Part shown: positions 1 to 11,158 of the stretch, one piece after another
How positions within the stretch are numbered: position 1 is the first letter of the stretch
Layout: each line of letters begins with the position of its first letter
Assembly: GCA_963769045.1 (NCBI GenBank)
Contig: CAVYKK010000024.1
Location: forward strand, 85,219 to 149,218
Reading direction: 5' to 3'
Origin: Methanocella_A sp963769045
GTDB lineage: Archaea; Halobacteriota; Methanocellia; Methanocellales; Methanocellaceae
Length of the DNA stretch: 64,000 nucleotides
Program-made: the position numbers and the translations under genes
The notes under the pieces: generated by a model
What the model was told of the DNA's origin: nothing
The model's database searches: none
What the model saw: the letters and a program-made list of their open reading frames with translations, nothing else

Positions 1-812
<812 letters not shown>

Positions 813-820
<8 letters not shown>

Positions 821-1886
821 GCCGCTCACCGATCCTCTTCACCACGGTGTCGAAGAACCAGTTCGTGTCCCGCGGACCGGGGCTGGCCTCGGGGTGGTAC
901 TGGACGCTGTACACGCCCAGCTCGTCGTTCTTCATGGCCTCGACCGTGTTGTCGTTGGCGTTGGTCTGTGTGATTGTGATGCCGGTGCCGTCCACGCTCT
1001 CCGGGTCCACCGCATAGCCGTGGTTCTGGCTGGTGATGTAGACTTTGCCCGACTCGCGGTCGATGACCGGCTGGTTAGCGCCGCGGTGGCCGAACTTCAG
1101 CTTGTAGGTCTTCGCCCCGAGAGCCAGCGACGCGATCTGGTGGCCGAGGCAGATGCCGAAGATCGGGAGCTTTCCCGCCAGCTTCCTGGTGACCTCGATG
1201 CCGTTGACCGCGTCCTGCGGGTCGCCCGGGCCGTTCGAGAGCAATATTGCATCCGGCTCGTAGTCCATGATACGCGCCGGGCTGGTATGTGCCGGAACGA
1301 CGATGACGTGCACGTCCCTGCGGACCAGGTTGTCGAGGATCTTCCGCTTCACGCCGAAGTCCATGACCACGACCCGCGGGCCGTCGCCCTTGATCTCGTA
1401 AGAGGACTTGCACGTGACGCGATCGACGATGTCCTTCGGGAACTGCCACTCCCTCGCCAGACGGCATGCTTCTGCGCCATCGTCGCTGTCGACGATCAGT
1501 GCCGAGCGCATGGTGCCATAGCGGCGCGTCTTGATGGTCAGCATGCGGGTGTCGACTTCCGAGATGCCGGAGACGTTTTCGTCGGTTAAGAACTGGTCCA
1601 GAGAGCGCCTGGACAGGTTATGAGAAGGATGGTCGCACCGCTCGCGGATGACCATGGCCTCCGCCTTGACGCCGGCGGACTGGAAATTGTCAGAGTTTAC
1701 TCCATAGTTGCCGATTAAAGGATAAGTAAAAAGCAGTACCTGGCCCTTGTATGAGGGATCAGTCAGGGCTTCTTCGTAGCCGGTGATCGGCGTCGCGAAC
1801 ACGAGCTCGCCGCACGTCACGCCCTTTTTGCCGAAGCCCTCGCCCACCACAGAGGTCCCGTCTTCCAATCCTAATACTGCCTTCAT
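813..1886 (-). CDS. carA: Carbamoyl-phosphate synthase small (glutaminase) subunit
   Basis: A 357-residue glutamine amidotransferase subunit that hydrolyses glutamine and feeds ammonia to CarB. The N-terminal small-subunit domain begins MKAVLGLEDGTSVVGEGFG. The class I amidotransferase domain fills the C-terminal half, with the nucleophile elbow GICLGHQ and the catalytic His/Glu pair in QYHPEASPGP. Length and domain order are normal. Its last 8 bases overlap carB, indicating translational coupling. A TATA-like element 35-45 bases upstream gives a very short leader. Confidence 0.97.
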
Positions 1887-1918
1887 TGTAGTGTACCTGT
1901 GGTAGATACCCGCATTTC

Positions 1919-1932
1919 CGTTATATATTTTG
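1919..1932 (-). promoter_or_regulatory. Archaeal TATA-box promoter of carAB
   Basis: On the minus strand an AAAATATATAA stretch lies about 40 bases before the carA start codon. An archaeal transcription start about 25 bases further on would fall near 1899, giving a leader of roughly a dozen bases. Assigned by sequence and position only. Confidence 0.55.
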
Positions 1933-2270
1933 CGATTTGCAGGCCCAGTGGGGTATAATAATATGAGCCCGGGGCGGTCGGCGGGGAATCAACGGCCGGT
2001 TTGATTATACCGGCGATATTTGCCGATGACGACAGCAAACGCCTATTATCTGCAGGTGAATGAATCCCGGCCGCCGCCGCAGGCACCGGTATGTCATCCG
2101 TAGCCATGATATAGGCCCTGCGGCCCCATTAAAGGTTAAAAACGGGACCTTGCCATAAAAAACACGATTAACATCCAGTTAAACGTCATATTTGTAAATT
2201 TGTCCCAGTTTTATACCGCTGGCACTGCCATGTATCTCGTCTGAACAAAGCAGTGCCGTTATCTCCATGA
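1933..2270. other. Intergenic gap between carA and a pseudogene
   Basis: About 340 bases with no convincing gene. A 74-codon minus-strand frame at 1883-2107 is low-complexity, has no homology I recognise, and overlaps the carA promoter, so I treat it as chance. The right part is AT-rich and could hold the promoter of whatever gene preceded the remnant at 2271. Confidence 0.5.
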
Positions 2271-2711
2271 AAAAGGTATCCCGGAACGGATGCAGACTAC
2301 CGGCTGGAGCTCACCGTTCCGGACGACATCTCGCTCAACGCAGGGGAGTCAAGAAACGTGGAGGCCATTGTCCAGAATAATGGCACGTCCCCGCTATCGA
2401 ACGTGGCGCTGGAGATCGGCCAGGACGACGTGCCGCAGTCGCTGACCGCCACCGTGCAGACCCGCATGTTAGACCGGCTGGACCCGGGCCAGAGCCAGCG
2501 CTTCGTCATCCAGGTGTACGCAAAAGCAGACGCAGAGACTGGTTCCGATAAGCTGTACATGCGCACGGTGAGCGGCGAGGCGAAGAGCGACTAGATGTAC
2601 ATGCAGGTGAGCTATGCGACGAGCAACACCTGGCTTGAGATGGGCATCGCCATCGCGTTGATCGCCATCCTCGCCTTCGGCTTCGTCGTGTGGAAATATG
2701 GCAGGAGATAA
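2271..2711 (+). pseudogene. Remnant of a NEW3-domain membrane-anchored protein
   Basis: One frame reads from about 2271 as an Ig-like NEW3/CARDB-type domain (DYRLELTVPDDISL, then VEAIVQNNGTSPLSNVALEI). An amber TAG at 2592-2594 interrupts it. The same frame then continues directly into a C-terminal transmembrane helix (LEMGIAIALIAILAFGFVV) and ends KYGRR. No start codon or signal peptide fits the frame: an in-frame TGA lies at 2268, and the nearby ATG at 2267 is in another frame. It is therefore truncated at the N-terminus and carries one internal stop. In archaea such proteins often accompany ABC-2 export systems, and two ABC-2 permeases lie 1.6 kb downstream. Amber readthrough is possible but less likely because the N-terminus is also missing. 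Confidence 0.75.
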
Positions 2712-2941
2712 TGGATCTCAATATTTTTTTCGGCCTCCAACACCGAAATGGGGGAATATTATTTTAGCAGTATTGCGATTGTAAAGATTTCAAGTTAAGG
2801 AAAAAATGGCATTTTTTACGCTCGTTACCGGAGGATGCCAATATATAAAAATGTAACAAATAAGACAACAGAGCCATAATAATGCAGTAATTACATTATA
2901 ATAACAAAATATACTTAAAATAGAACTAAATATCATATTTT

Positions 2942-3571
2942 GTGAATATGATGAGATCAAGCATTTTTATCATGGCATTATCCGTCGTTTGCTTTGTAGC
3001 TCTCCTAGGGGGATGCACGGGAAGTAAGACAGCTACTATGGCCGATCTAGTGAACGTAAACGGCTATTCATGGTATGAGTACCGGTCGTCTAACACCCCG
3101 ATCCAGGACATGGACGGAAATGTTTATTCGAATATTCATTACGTGTACGAATTCAACAATACGACCTTTGACAATGCTGCTGCGAGACACGTAAAGATAA
3201 CCCAGAGCTATGGAAATATCACGTACGTGCGTAATTACTATTTGAATACAGTCGGCGACACGTTGTTAGATGGAGGTTGGGCCAGGATTGTAGACAATAA
3301 GACCGTGAGAGAACAAAACTACTCAAGCCAGCAGATCTCGTATATAGCAGATGCAAACCTGTATTTCGGCACGTTCTGGAACGATACGCTCACGAAATCC
3401 GGCGTCGAAAGCCTGACGGTGAACGGTAAGTCGTATAACTGCGACGTGTACAAGGTCAAGCGAGACAATCACGAATATTCGTTCTGGTTCGACCCGAAGG
3501 TACCGGTGCCGCTAAAAATGCACGTGTTCGATACCGACGAGACCTACGAATTGGTTGATTGGGGCCAGTAA
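2942..3571 (+). CDS. Predicted secreted lipoprotein, function unknown
   Basis: A protein of about 209 residues with an N-terminal hydrophobic segment ending in a lipobox (ALLGGC), so it is probably lipid-anchored outside the membrane. I recognise no domain. The mature part is polar and rich in Tyr, Asn and Thr, as in beta-rich extracellular proteins, and ends with VPVPLKMHVFDTDETYELVDWGQ-type beta-strand sequence. Three starts are possible: GTG 2942, ATG 2948 and ATG 2951. No Shine-Dalgarno is seen, and a TATA-like ATATACTTA at 2910-2918 fits a near-leaderless message. It is followed by another secreted protein and two ABC permeases. Confidence 0.75.
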   Translation: MNMMRSSIFIMALSVVCFVALLGGCTGSKTATMADLVNVNGYSWYEYRSSNTPIQDMDGNVYSNIHYVYEFNNTTFDNAAARHVKITQSYGNITYVRNYYLNTVGDTLLDGGWARIVDNKTVREQNYSSQQISYIADANLYFGTFWNDTLTKSGVESLTVNGKSYNCDVYKVKRDNHEYSFWFDPKVPVPLKMHVFDTDETYELVDWGQ

Positions 3572-3743
3572 AAATTTGCGAGGGCCATTAAATCATCTTT
3601 TTTACCCCTGCAACCTTTCCTGCCGCTTTTCCAAAGACATGTACACTAACAGGTGGTAAGATATGTAATATAATACGTAACCACAACATATTAATTATAT
3701 TTGTTCTAAACGATTTCTAAATAATTAATTGGAGGTTATGCCA

Positions 3744-4211
3744 ATGAAGAGAATAAGAAGCATTACAGTTCTACTTGCCACTATCGTCCTGCTGGTGATG
3801 GTAAGTGGCGGTGCTACTGCAGCCACCTGGAGCGGTACCGACTGGACCCACAAATATGGAACGACATATTACGGCAGCGTCGAACTGGACAGCACAGTCT
3901 CAAATACTCCGACCGTATATCTTAACAACGGGGTTTCCTGGGACAACAAGCTCAAGAACAGGTGGTACACATCCGGCTTATGCTACCCGCAATGCTCGTG
4001 GAACTATAAGGGTTCCAACTATCAGGATCGATACAACATGGACATAACGCCAGGCCAGGCCTGGATTCCGACCGAACAGGTCACGTCCCCCTGGCTACCC
4101 GAAAGTAACATCCTGGTGTCCGTGTCGCATAGCTACTATGATTCGAGCGCTTACTCCAACTGCTGGGGAGTAGTGGGCTGGGGCCAGCGCTTCAACACCG
4201 TGATATTCTAA
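3744..4211 (+). CDS. Small secreted protein, function unknown
   Basis: A 155-residue protein with a clear Sec signal peptide (MKRIRSITVLLATIVLLVMV, cleavage likely after GGATAA). I chose ATG 3744 because GGAGGT at 3731-3736 lies 7 bases before it; the ATG at 3738 would be too close. The mature chain is rich in Trp, Tyr, Ser and Asn and has three cysteines (GLCYPQCSWN and YSNCWG). I know no family for it. Directly downstream are two ABC-2 permeases. A small exported protein followed by membrane export components recalls bacteriocin/immunity loci such as lactococcin 972, but this is a layout analogy, not demonstrated homology. Confidence 0.8.
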   Translation: MKRIRSITVLLATIVLLVMVSGGATAATWSGTDWTHKYGTTYYGSVELDSTVSNTPTVYLNNGVSWDNKLKNRWYTSGLCYPQCSWNYKGSNYQDRYNMDITPGQAWIPTEQVTSPWLPESNILVSVSHSYYDSSAYSNCWGVVGWGQRFNTVIF

Positions 4212-4232
4212 AATGCTTTTTTACGATGCGCC

Positions 4233-5021
4233 ATGAATACGCTCAAAATCGCGGAAAAAGAATTTTTAGATTTATTTTTTAGCAGGCAATTGATCTGCGT
4301 TTTTATATTATACTTTATTATTGTAGTTGGCACAGTGTTGACTTTCAATAATATGTATGCCAGCGGCCCGGTGGTCGATCCAGGAAATGTTGTACTGACG
4401 CACCTGATGATCATTTTATCGTACTACGGAAGCCTATTCGCTATTGTCATAGCCATGTGTTCGTTTACAAAAGAGCAAATCCACCATTCGCTAAATATCT
4501 TAATTACAAAGCCAGTATATCGCGAAAATGTCATCAACGGGAAACTGATCGGAGTGTCCGCTTATATTTTATCGGTATTCCTGATAATTACCTCTGTATA
4601 CATATGGTTAAACTGGATGCTTTTAGGCGTGTTAATGGAAAAAGTACTGCCAGCTGTTCTCGGCAACCTGCCGATAATATTCGTGTTTTCGCTGCTGTGC
4701 ATGATCGTTTTCATGTCTATGACCATTTTGTTTTACCAGTTGTTTAACGCCCGGAGCATGGCCCTGATGGTATCGTTTGTCGCCTGGATCGTACTGATGT
4801 ACTTGCTTCCGAACATGCTGGTATCCGGGTACCTGTCGGAATATATCGGCAGCTATTTCAATATCGACAGCTCATCCGTCGGATATTTCCTAAGTTCGCT
4901 GTCACCAACAACGATGATTGGCATACCCGTAAACTTCATTTATTTAGTCAAAATTTCCATTTACGCAGTTATATCCCTAATATTAAGCTATATAGCCTTT
5001 TTAAAAAGAGATATCATATGA
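4233..5021 (+). CDS. ABC-2 type transporter permease
   Basis: A 262-residue integral membrane protein with about six hydrophobic helices and the ABC-2 (NosY-like) signature in the first third: CSFTKEQIHHSLNILITKPV followed by YRENVINGKLIG. This is the cytoplasmic loop typical of this permease family. It should form the channel of an ABC exporter or an immunity-type complex, but no ATP-binding subunit is encoded nearby. It overlaps the next permease by 4 bases (ATGA), so they are one transcription unit. Its GC content is lower than in the surrounding housekeeping genes. Confidence 0.85.
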   Translation: MNTLKIAEKEFLDLFFSRQLICVFILYFIIVVGTVLTFNNMYASGPVVDPGNVVLTHLMIILSYYGSLFAIVIAMCSFTKEQIHHSLNILITKPVYRENVINGKLIGVSAYILSVFLIITSVYIWLNWMLLGVLMEKVLPAVLGNLPIIFVFSLLCMIVFMSMTILFYQLFNARSMALMVSFVAWIVLMYLLPNMLVSGYLSEYIGSYFNIDSSSVGYFLSSLSPTTMIGIPVNFIYLVKISIYAVISLILSYIAFLKRDII

Positions 5022-5822
5022 CAGCTACCCGCAGCCAAGTAATTAAAGTCGCCAATATCGAAGTGCTAAACATATTGCATAATAAAATTACCGTTTTGAT
5101 AACGCTGATATTGCTACTGCTCGCAATCATTAACATAATGGGATTTTCAGTCATGCTGTCCCGAATCACGTCGATGGATTACAAGGAGATTTTTTTCCAA
5201 AATATAAGCAACTTTACATTCATCATGTCGTTGATACTCGCCGTTTTTTCCATGTGTATCGGAGTTACGTCGATGGCGGAAGAAAAAGCAAGTGGGACGC
5301 TTAATCTTCTGTTCACGAAACCTTTGCTGCGGAAAAATGTTATCGCAGGAAAATTCATAGGGATAAACCTGTTCTGTCTGGTTTACATAGTGCTAACTCT
5401 GCCTAGTATATCTTCTATTTTTAGTGCTGTACAGCGGCTTTCCAGACCCGATCCCTGACGTGATATACAGAATCGGTACGCTCGCGATATTAATGTTCTT
5501 GAGCTGTGCGCTAACATTGAGCGTGATCATTTCTATAGCGGTAATTTTTAAAGACATTACCTTGTCCCTCATTTCATCGACGTTTTTCATTATCACCCAA
5601 TGGCTGACATGGCTGCCGATCGCGCACTTTGTCCTAGATAAGTTCGAGTTCATGAACCCATCGACGCTGTATTTGATGACGATATTGAAAGAGCCCCTTT
5701 TCGATACATCTGTTAATTATTCGATCTGGCTCCAGAATTCCGGGCCATACATCATTTTGATGCTGCTTGAGATCGTCGCGCTAATGTTGCTCGGTTACAT
5801 ATTTTTCAATAGAGACGACTGA
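5018..5822 (+). pseudogene. ABC-2 type transporter permease, frameshifted
   Basis: The first frame (5018-5458) gives an N-terminal helix, the EEKASGTLNLLFTKPL loop, LRKNVIAGKFIG and one more helix, then loses homology after IVLTL. The remaining helices continue in the next frame, from about 5394 (CLVYLLFLVLYSG) to the stop at 5822. Joined, the two pieces make a normal permease of about 265 residues paralogous to the preceding gene. One extra base (or two missing) near 5393-5403 explains the break. It is either a recent pseudogene or a sequencing error. No slippery heptamer that would suggest programmed frameshifting is obvious. Confidence 0.8.
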
Positions 5823-6127
5823 ACGGAAGAACGAAAAACCGGTGGCAACGCGATTTTATAGCTTGATTTGCGCTATCTGAGCAGCACTTGATGCAAGTCC
5901 GAGCCGGTCGCCGCGCTCGGCTATAAACATTATTCCAGCTGTGTAAGAATCATCAATTTGTCCCACGCGATCTGGACAGGTCCGTTCGTCGCTATGCCAA
6001 TGCCATCAGAGCGCTTGATATCATCAGCTAGCAATATACTTATATTTCGGTATTATCAAAACGCCTTAATTACAGGCGCATGTTCTTTATACATGTCATC
6101 TTAATATTCACACTGGGAGAGTATTTC
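5823..6127 (+). other. Gap with the likely fba promoter
   Basis: About 305 bases without a gene. The element GCAATATACTTATATTTCGG near 6033-6052 is TATA-like and would start a message around 6070-6080, upstream of the aldolase ATG at 6128. The first half contains short GC-rich inverted repeats of no recognised class. Confidence 0.4.
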
Positions 6128-7051
6128 ATGATCTTCAAGACTTTAAAAGAAGTGCTGGACAAGGCGAAGGCGGAACACTATGCCGTCGGCGCCTTCAACA
6201 TCAACGACATGGAGATCGCCAAGGCGATCGGCGGGGCGGCGAAAGAGGAGAAATCGCCCGTTATCTTAGCAGTATCACCAAGCGCGATCAAGTACGCGGG
6301 CATCGAGTACATCTACGAGATCGCCCGTGTCACGGCCGATAAGTCCGGGGTACCCATGGTGCTCCACCTGGACCATGGCACCGACTTCAAGGACTGCGTA
6401 CAGTGTATCCGCTATGGCTGGTCGTCGGTCATGTACGACGGCTCCAAGCTGCCGTTCCAGGAGAACGTCGCCATGACGAAGAAGATCGTCGAGTTCGCCC
6501 ATGCGGCCGGCGTCTCGGTCGAGGCAGAGCTTGGAAAGCTGGCCGGCATCGAAGGCCACGTCTCTGTATCCGAGAAGGATGCGATCTTTACCAACCCGGA
6601 CGAGGCTAAGCTGTTCGTCGAGCAGACCGGCGTGGACGCGCTTGCCGTCGCGATCGGCACATCTCATGGGGCTTTCAAGTTCAAGGGAGAGGCTAACCTG
6701 GACTTCGAGCGGCTGGCCAAGATCGAGAAGCTGGTCAACATCCCCATCGTGCTCCACGGTGCATCGGGCGTGCCGAAGGACGTGCTGGACAAGGCCGCGA
6801 AGTACGGGGCCAGGCTGCCCGGCGCGGCCGGCGTGCCCAATGACTCGATCAAGCAGGCCATCGGCCTGGGCGTTGCCAAGATCAACATCGACACCGACAT
6901 CCGCCTGGCGCTGACCGCAGCGATCAGGCAGGTGCTCGCCGAGAAGCCGGACGAGTTCGACCCGAGGAAGATCTTCGGCCCGGCCGAGGAGTCCATGAAG
7001 GCGGTCGCGAAGAGCAAAATGCAGATGTTCGGCAGCAGCGGCAAAGCCTGA
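6128..7051 (+). CDS. fba: Class II fructose-bisphosphate aldolase
   Basis: A 307-residue zinc-dependent aldolase that interconverts fructose 1,6-bisphosphate with glyceraldehyde 3-phosphate and dihydroxyacetone phosphate. Family motifs are clear: AVGAFNINDME at the N-terminus, the zinc-binding HLDHGTD, the LHGASG loop and NIDTDIRLA. I chose ATG 6128 because GGGAGA precedes it by about 7 bases; an earlier in-frame start at 6080 would add residues the family lacks. The gene lies 13 bases ahead of a phosphofructokinase. Most methanogens use archaeal aldolases, so this bacterial-type enzyme is probably acquired. Confidence 0.95.
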   Translation: MIFKTLKEVLDKAKAEHYAVGAFNINDMEIAKAIGGAAKEEKSPVILAVSPSAIKYAGIEYIYEIARVTADKSGVPMVLHLDHGTDFKDCVQCIRYGWSSVMYDGSKLPFQENVAMTKKIVEFAHAAGVSVEAELGKLAGIEGHVSVSEKDAIFTNPDEAKLFVEQTGVDALAVAIGTSHGAFKFKGEANLDFERLAKIEKLVNIPIVLHGASGVPKDVLDKAAKYGARLPGAAGVPNDSIKQAIGLGVAKINIDTDIRLALTAAIRQVLAEKPDEFDPRKIFGPAEESMKAVAKSKMQMFGSSGKA

Positions 7052-7064
7052 GTGAGGTAATGTC

Positions 7065-8102
<1,038 letters not shown>

Positions 8103-8142
8103 CACAGAGGGCACGGAGGCTGCAAAGACCCTCTGTGCCTCT
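8103..8142. repeat. Short fold-back of CACAGAGG type after the pfp stop
   Basis: The stop codon of the kinase is followed at once by CACAGAGGGCACGGAGG and, 9 bases later, by its near reverse complement CCCTCTGTGCCTCT. A T-rich run follows (8143-8160). It could work as a terminator hairpin. It uses the same words as the large elements at 28.0 and 53.7 kb. Confidence 0.6.
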
Positions 8143-8319
8143 AATCTTTTAGGTCTTTTAGTTCTGCATTTTTTATCCTGAATCAAGCATAGACTGGCGG
8201 CGGCCGAATGCCATCGGTTTCAAGCTTTTTTGAAGCGCAGCGATAAATGCAGGGAGCGCAAACGCATTTAAGCGTAAGAGTAGTAAGCAATAAGTCGGAT
8301 ATTACTTCCGGAGGGACGT

Positions 8320-9705
8320 ATGAAGGCGTTGATCATTGCCATGATGGTGGTCTTTTTAGTCTTCCCTGCCGCCGTTGAGGCCGGTGTCGCAGCGCCAGGA
8401 TGGATGTACCACGGTGGTCCCGACCATACGGGCGTATATGACGATGGCGGCGTACACACTACGATTTCCGGGCTATGGAATTATACGATAGGTAAGGGGA
8501 TGATCTCGTCTCTTGCTATCAGTAACGGCACAATATACGGAGCGAGCATCGACGGCAAGCTTTGTGCCATAGATGGTACCACGGGCAGGGAGCTCTGGAA
8601 CCGGACGATAGGAGATGCCGATCTCGAGTCGACTCCCGCGGTGTACGATGGCATCGTCTACATAGGAAACTGGAATGGCACGGTCTATGCCCTGGACGCA
8701 GCCACAGGTGAGCAGATATGGGGTTATGATACGGGAGACAGCGTCATCTCTTCTCCTGCCGTTAGCAACGGCATCGTGTACGCGGGAAGCTACGACAGAA
8801 ACGTCTATGCCCTGGACGCAGCCACAGGCAGGCGAATATGGAGCTACCGCACGGGGGGCTGCGTGGGCTCTTCTCCAGCCGTGAGCAACGGCATTGTTTA
8901 TGCGGGTTGTGCGGATGGTGCCGTTTATGCCATAGACGCGTCATCGGGCACATTGAAATGGAAGTTTATTACCGGAGCCAGCGTATGGGCTTCCCCGGCG
9001 GTAGCGGACGGGCTCGTGTACATAGGTAGCTTCGACAGCAACGTTTATGCGTTGAACGCCACCACGGGTAAAAAAGTGTGGTTTTATAGGACGAACGGAA
9101 CAATCGATACCTGTCCTGCCGTAACGAATGAAGCGGTATTTATAGGATGCGACGACGGCAGTGTCTACGCATTGAATGCGGCGACGGGTGCGCCGCTGTG
9201 GAACTTCAGGCCCGGCAGCAATAACGGGTTTGGAGGGGGACCCGACCTTATGAGGGTATCGCCCGTCGTGGTAAACGGCATCGTTTACATCATGTACGAC
9301 AGGTGTTCGATGCATGCGGAAACGCACACCTACCCGGAAGACAGCATGTTCCACGGGGAGTCGTATACAGAGTATATTATCGAGAATAAAAATTCGACGA
9401 TAAGTGCCCTGGATGCCTTTACGGGTTTGCAGGTGTGGAACCGTTCCATCGACATCCTGGCCAGCGGCTACTGGATGCCATCCATGTCTTCCCCGGTGAT
9501 GGCTAACGGGATTTTGTACGTGGGAACATGTGACGGAAGCGTCCATGCCATCGGATCGCTGCCAGAGCCAGCAGAGACGCAAGCACCCGTTACAGGGACG
9601 GCGACAGAACAAAAACCATCGCAAACACCGTTTGCCGGTATTGAAGGGCTGATAACAATTGCGCTGGCGGCTATCGTATATGCCCGGTTACTCCGGAAAA
9701 AATAG
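8320..9705 (+). CDS. Secreted PQQ-repeat beta-propeller protein
   Basis: A 461-residue exported protein with a signal peptide (MKALIIAMMVVFLVFPAAVE) and at least seven PQQ-like blades, each with a YALDAATG-type strand followed by W and a SSPAVSNGIVYAG strand. It has no catalytic domain; such propellers usually bind partners or ligands at the cell surface. Two blades share an exact 26-base DNA repeat (8683-8708 and 8803-8828), showing recent blade duplication. A Pro/Thr-rich linker near residue 415 leads to a C-terminal helix (PFAGIEGLITIALAAIVYAR) and a basic tail, resembling archaeal sorting/anchoring tails. GGAGG at 8310-8314 supports ATG 8320. Confidence 0.85.
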   Translation: MKALIIAMMVVFLVFPAAVEAGVAAPGWMYHGGPDHTGVYDDGGVHTTISGLWNYTIGKGMISSLAISNGTIYGASIDGKLCAIDGTTGRELWNRTIGDADLESTPAVYDGIVYIGNWNGTVYALDAATGEQIWGYDTGDSVISSPAVSNGIVYAGSYDRNVYALDAATGRRIWSYRTGGCVGSSPAVSNGIVYAGCADGAVYAIDASSGTLKWKFITGASVWASPAVADGLVYIGSFDSNVYALNATTGKKVWFYRTNGTIDTCPAVTNEAVFIGCDDGSVYALNAATGAPLWNFRPGSNNGFGGGPDLMRVSPVVVNGIVYIMYDRCSMHAETHTYPEDSMFHGESYTEYIIENKNSTISALDAFTGLQVWNRSIDILASGYWMPSMSSPVMANGILYVGTCDGSVHAIGSLPEPAETQAPVTGTATEQKPSQTPFAGIEGLITIALAAIVYARLLRKK

Positions 9706-9884
9706 GGCGGGTATAGAAGGATATCGTGAAGGCCGGGCTCCCATATCCCGCCTGGCTGCATCCGGCGTTCGAGCGCGGACGACTGACAGGGCTATGGTTC
9801 TTTCGCCAGGGGCTGTACGCCGCACGCACCGCCGCCGGCTACCGGGTAAAAAAAGCTATAAGCGATGTTGTCGCAGGAAACATA

Positions 9885-11036
9885 ATGACCCGTCGCGTTA
9901 CCGCAGCCATGGCAATCATCGTTTTTCTTGTCTTTACGGCGGCGTGTGCGACAGCGTTGACCGCTGGCGACGGCACCTATTCAGTCTGCGAGTATCCGCT
10001 GCCGGCGAACGTGACGGACATCGGCGCGATGACCGTTGATGCCGGTGGCAACGTCTGGCTCATCCAGGACAGCCCGCCGGTCCTCTACAAGCTGGTCAGG
10101 CAGAACCTGACGTTCAGCAATTACACGATCGACGGCTTCGCCGGGGCGCAGTTCACCGGCTTGAGCGTGGACGAGCTGGGCATCGCCTGGTTCACCGACC
10201 TGGCCAGCGACGGGTTCGGCGCTTACGACGAGAGAGACAACCAGACGGCGGACTTCCCCTTTCATTCCTGGAGTGACATGGCGCCGTCCAGCATCATCCG
10301 ACGGGGGGATACTATCTGGATAGGCTGCAACGCGGAGGTCGGGGAGTATGACCTGCGCACCCCGGATGAGCCGTTGCTGGACCACTTCGTCTACAACTGG
10401 GATTCCTACCTGTACGACATCCATTTCGACCGCATCGGCAACGTCTGGTTCGTGGAGTTCGGGAAAGGCAAGGTCGGCGTGTACTGGCGCAACTACGATA
10501 AGACCTCGGAGTTTGTCATTCCCACAGAAAACGCTTACCCGACCTGCCTGTCCATCGACAATATGAGCAGAATGTGGTTTGTCGAAAGCGGGCCGAACAA
10601 GCTGGGTATGTTCGATACGGAACGGTTCAACTTCACCGAGTATGATTTGCCCCTGGTAGACGGCGAAAAGCCGATCATCTCGAGAGTAGCGACGGTCGGC
10701 GATACGGTCTGGCTGACCGATGTGAAGAACGGGCGTGTCATCAGGTTCCTGCCCGACGAAGGCCAGTGGGCTGCGGCAGGGCTGGGCAAAGGCACCTCGC
10801 CGGTCTTCATCGAGCCAGACGCCAACGGGACACTATGGATATACGAATCGGGCAGCAAAAAGCTCGTCTCGCTCGACGTGACCGATCAGTTCGGACAGGC
10901 CACGCCGACGCCGGAGCCGACGGCACAGCCATCGCCGATTGCGACGCCTCAACCGACGAAAGCGCCAGGATTCTTATCACTGCTGGCGATAGTGGCACTG
11001 GCCTCGGTATTGTATATGATGGCCGCTAAGAAATAA
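9885..11036 (+). CDS. Secreted Vgb/NHL-like beta-propeller with PGF-type C-terminal anchor
   Basis: A 383-residue protein with a signal peptide (MTRRVTAAMAIIVFLVFTAA) and repeated WF(T/V)(D/E) blades (VWLIQDS, AWFTDLASDGFGAYD, VWFVEFGKGKVGVY, MWFVESGPNKLGMF, VWLTDVKNGRVIRF) as in virginiamycin-B-lyase-like propellers. The lyase function itself is not implied. After a Pro/Thr linker the tail reads APGFLSLLAIVALASVLYMM then basic residues, the PGF-CTERM pattern processed by archaeosortase A. The frame is open upstream to 9726, but ATG 9885 alone gives a signal peptide and is preceded by GCAGGAA. It is probably displayed next to the preceding propeller. Confidence 0.82.
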   Translation: MTRRVTAAMAIIVFLVFTAACATALTAGDGTYSVCEYPLPANVTDIGAMTVDAGGNVWLIQDSPPVLYKLVRQNLTFSNYTIDGFAGAQFTGLSVDELGIAWFTDLASDGFGAYDERDNQTADFPFHSWSDMAPSSIIRRGDTIWIGCNAEVGEYDLRTPDEPLLDHFVYNWDSYLYDIHFDRIGNVWFVEFGKGKVGVYWRNYDKTSEFVIPTENAYPTCLSIDNMSRMWFVESGPNKLGMFDTERFNFTEYDLPLVDGEKPIISRVATVGDTVWLTDVKNGRVIRFLPDEGQWAAAGLGKGTSPVFIEPDANGTLWIYESGSKKLVSLDVTDQFGQATPTPEPTAQPSPIATPQPTKAPGFLSLLAIVALASVLYMMAAKK

Positions 11037-11050
11037 TCGGAGAAGCCGGA

Positions 11051-11078
11051 GCGGCCGCTCGCGCGCGCACGCGTGACC
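11051..11078. repeat. Left copy of a direct repeat flanking the SWIM/SNF2 pair
   Basis: A 28-base GC-rich segment (GCGGCCGCTCG...CACGCGTGACC) recurs at 15377-15404 with three mismatches. Weaker similarity extends about 60 bases further, up to a TTCTCGCATCGAC that resembles the taw2 stop region. Confidence 0.75.
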
Positions 11079-11158
11079 TGCCGGACAGCGATTCGAATGC
11101 CCTGCCTGTCCGATCAGCCGGTTCTCGCATCGACAGCCATGCGATTATGCCGCAAAGG

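Noticed and set aside
1883..2107. 74-codon minus-strand frame upstream of carA
   Set aside because: Low-complexity, no motif, overlaps the carA start and promoter, no ribosome site.
2592..2594. Pyrrolysine-encoding TAG
   Set aside because: The reading frame has also lost its start and signal peptide, no pyl genes are in the window, and the protein is not a methylamine methyltransferase.
9726..9884. N-terminal extension of the Vgb-like propeller
   Set aside because: It would bury the signal peptide 53 residues inside; the ATG at 9885 has a ribosome site and gives a normal exported protein.
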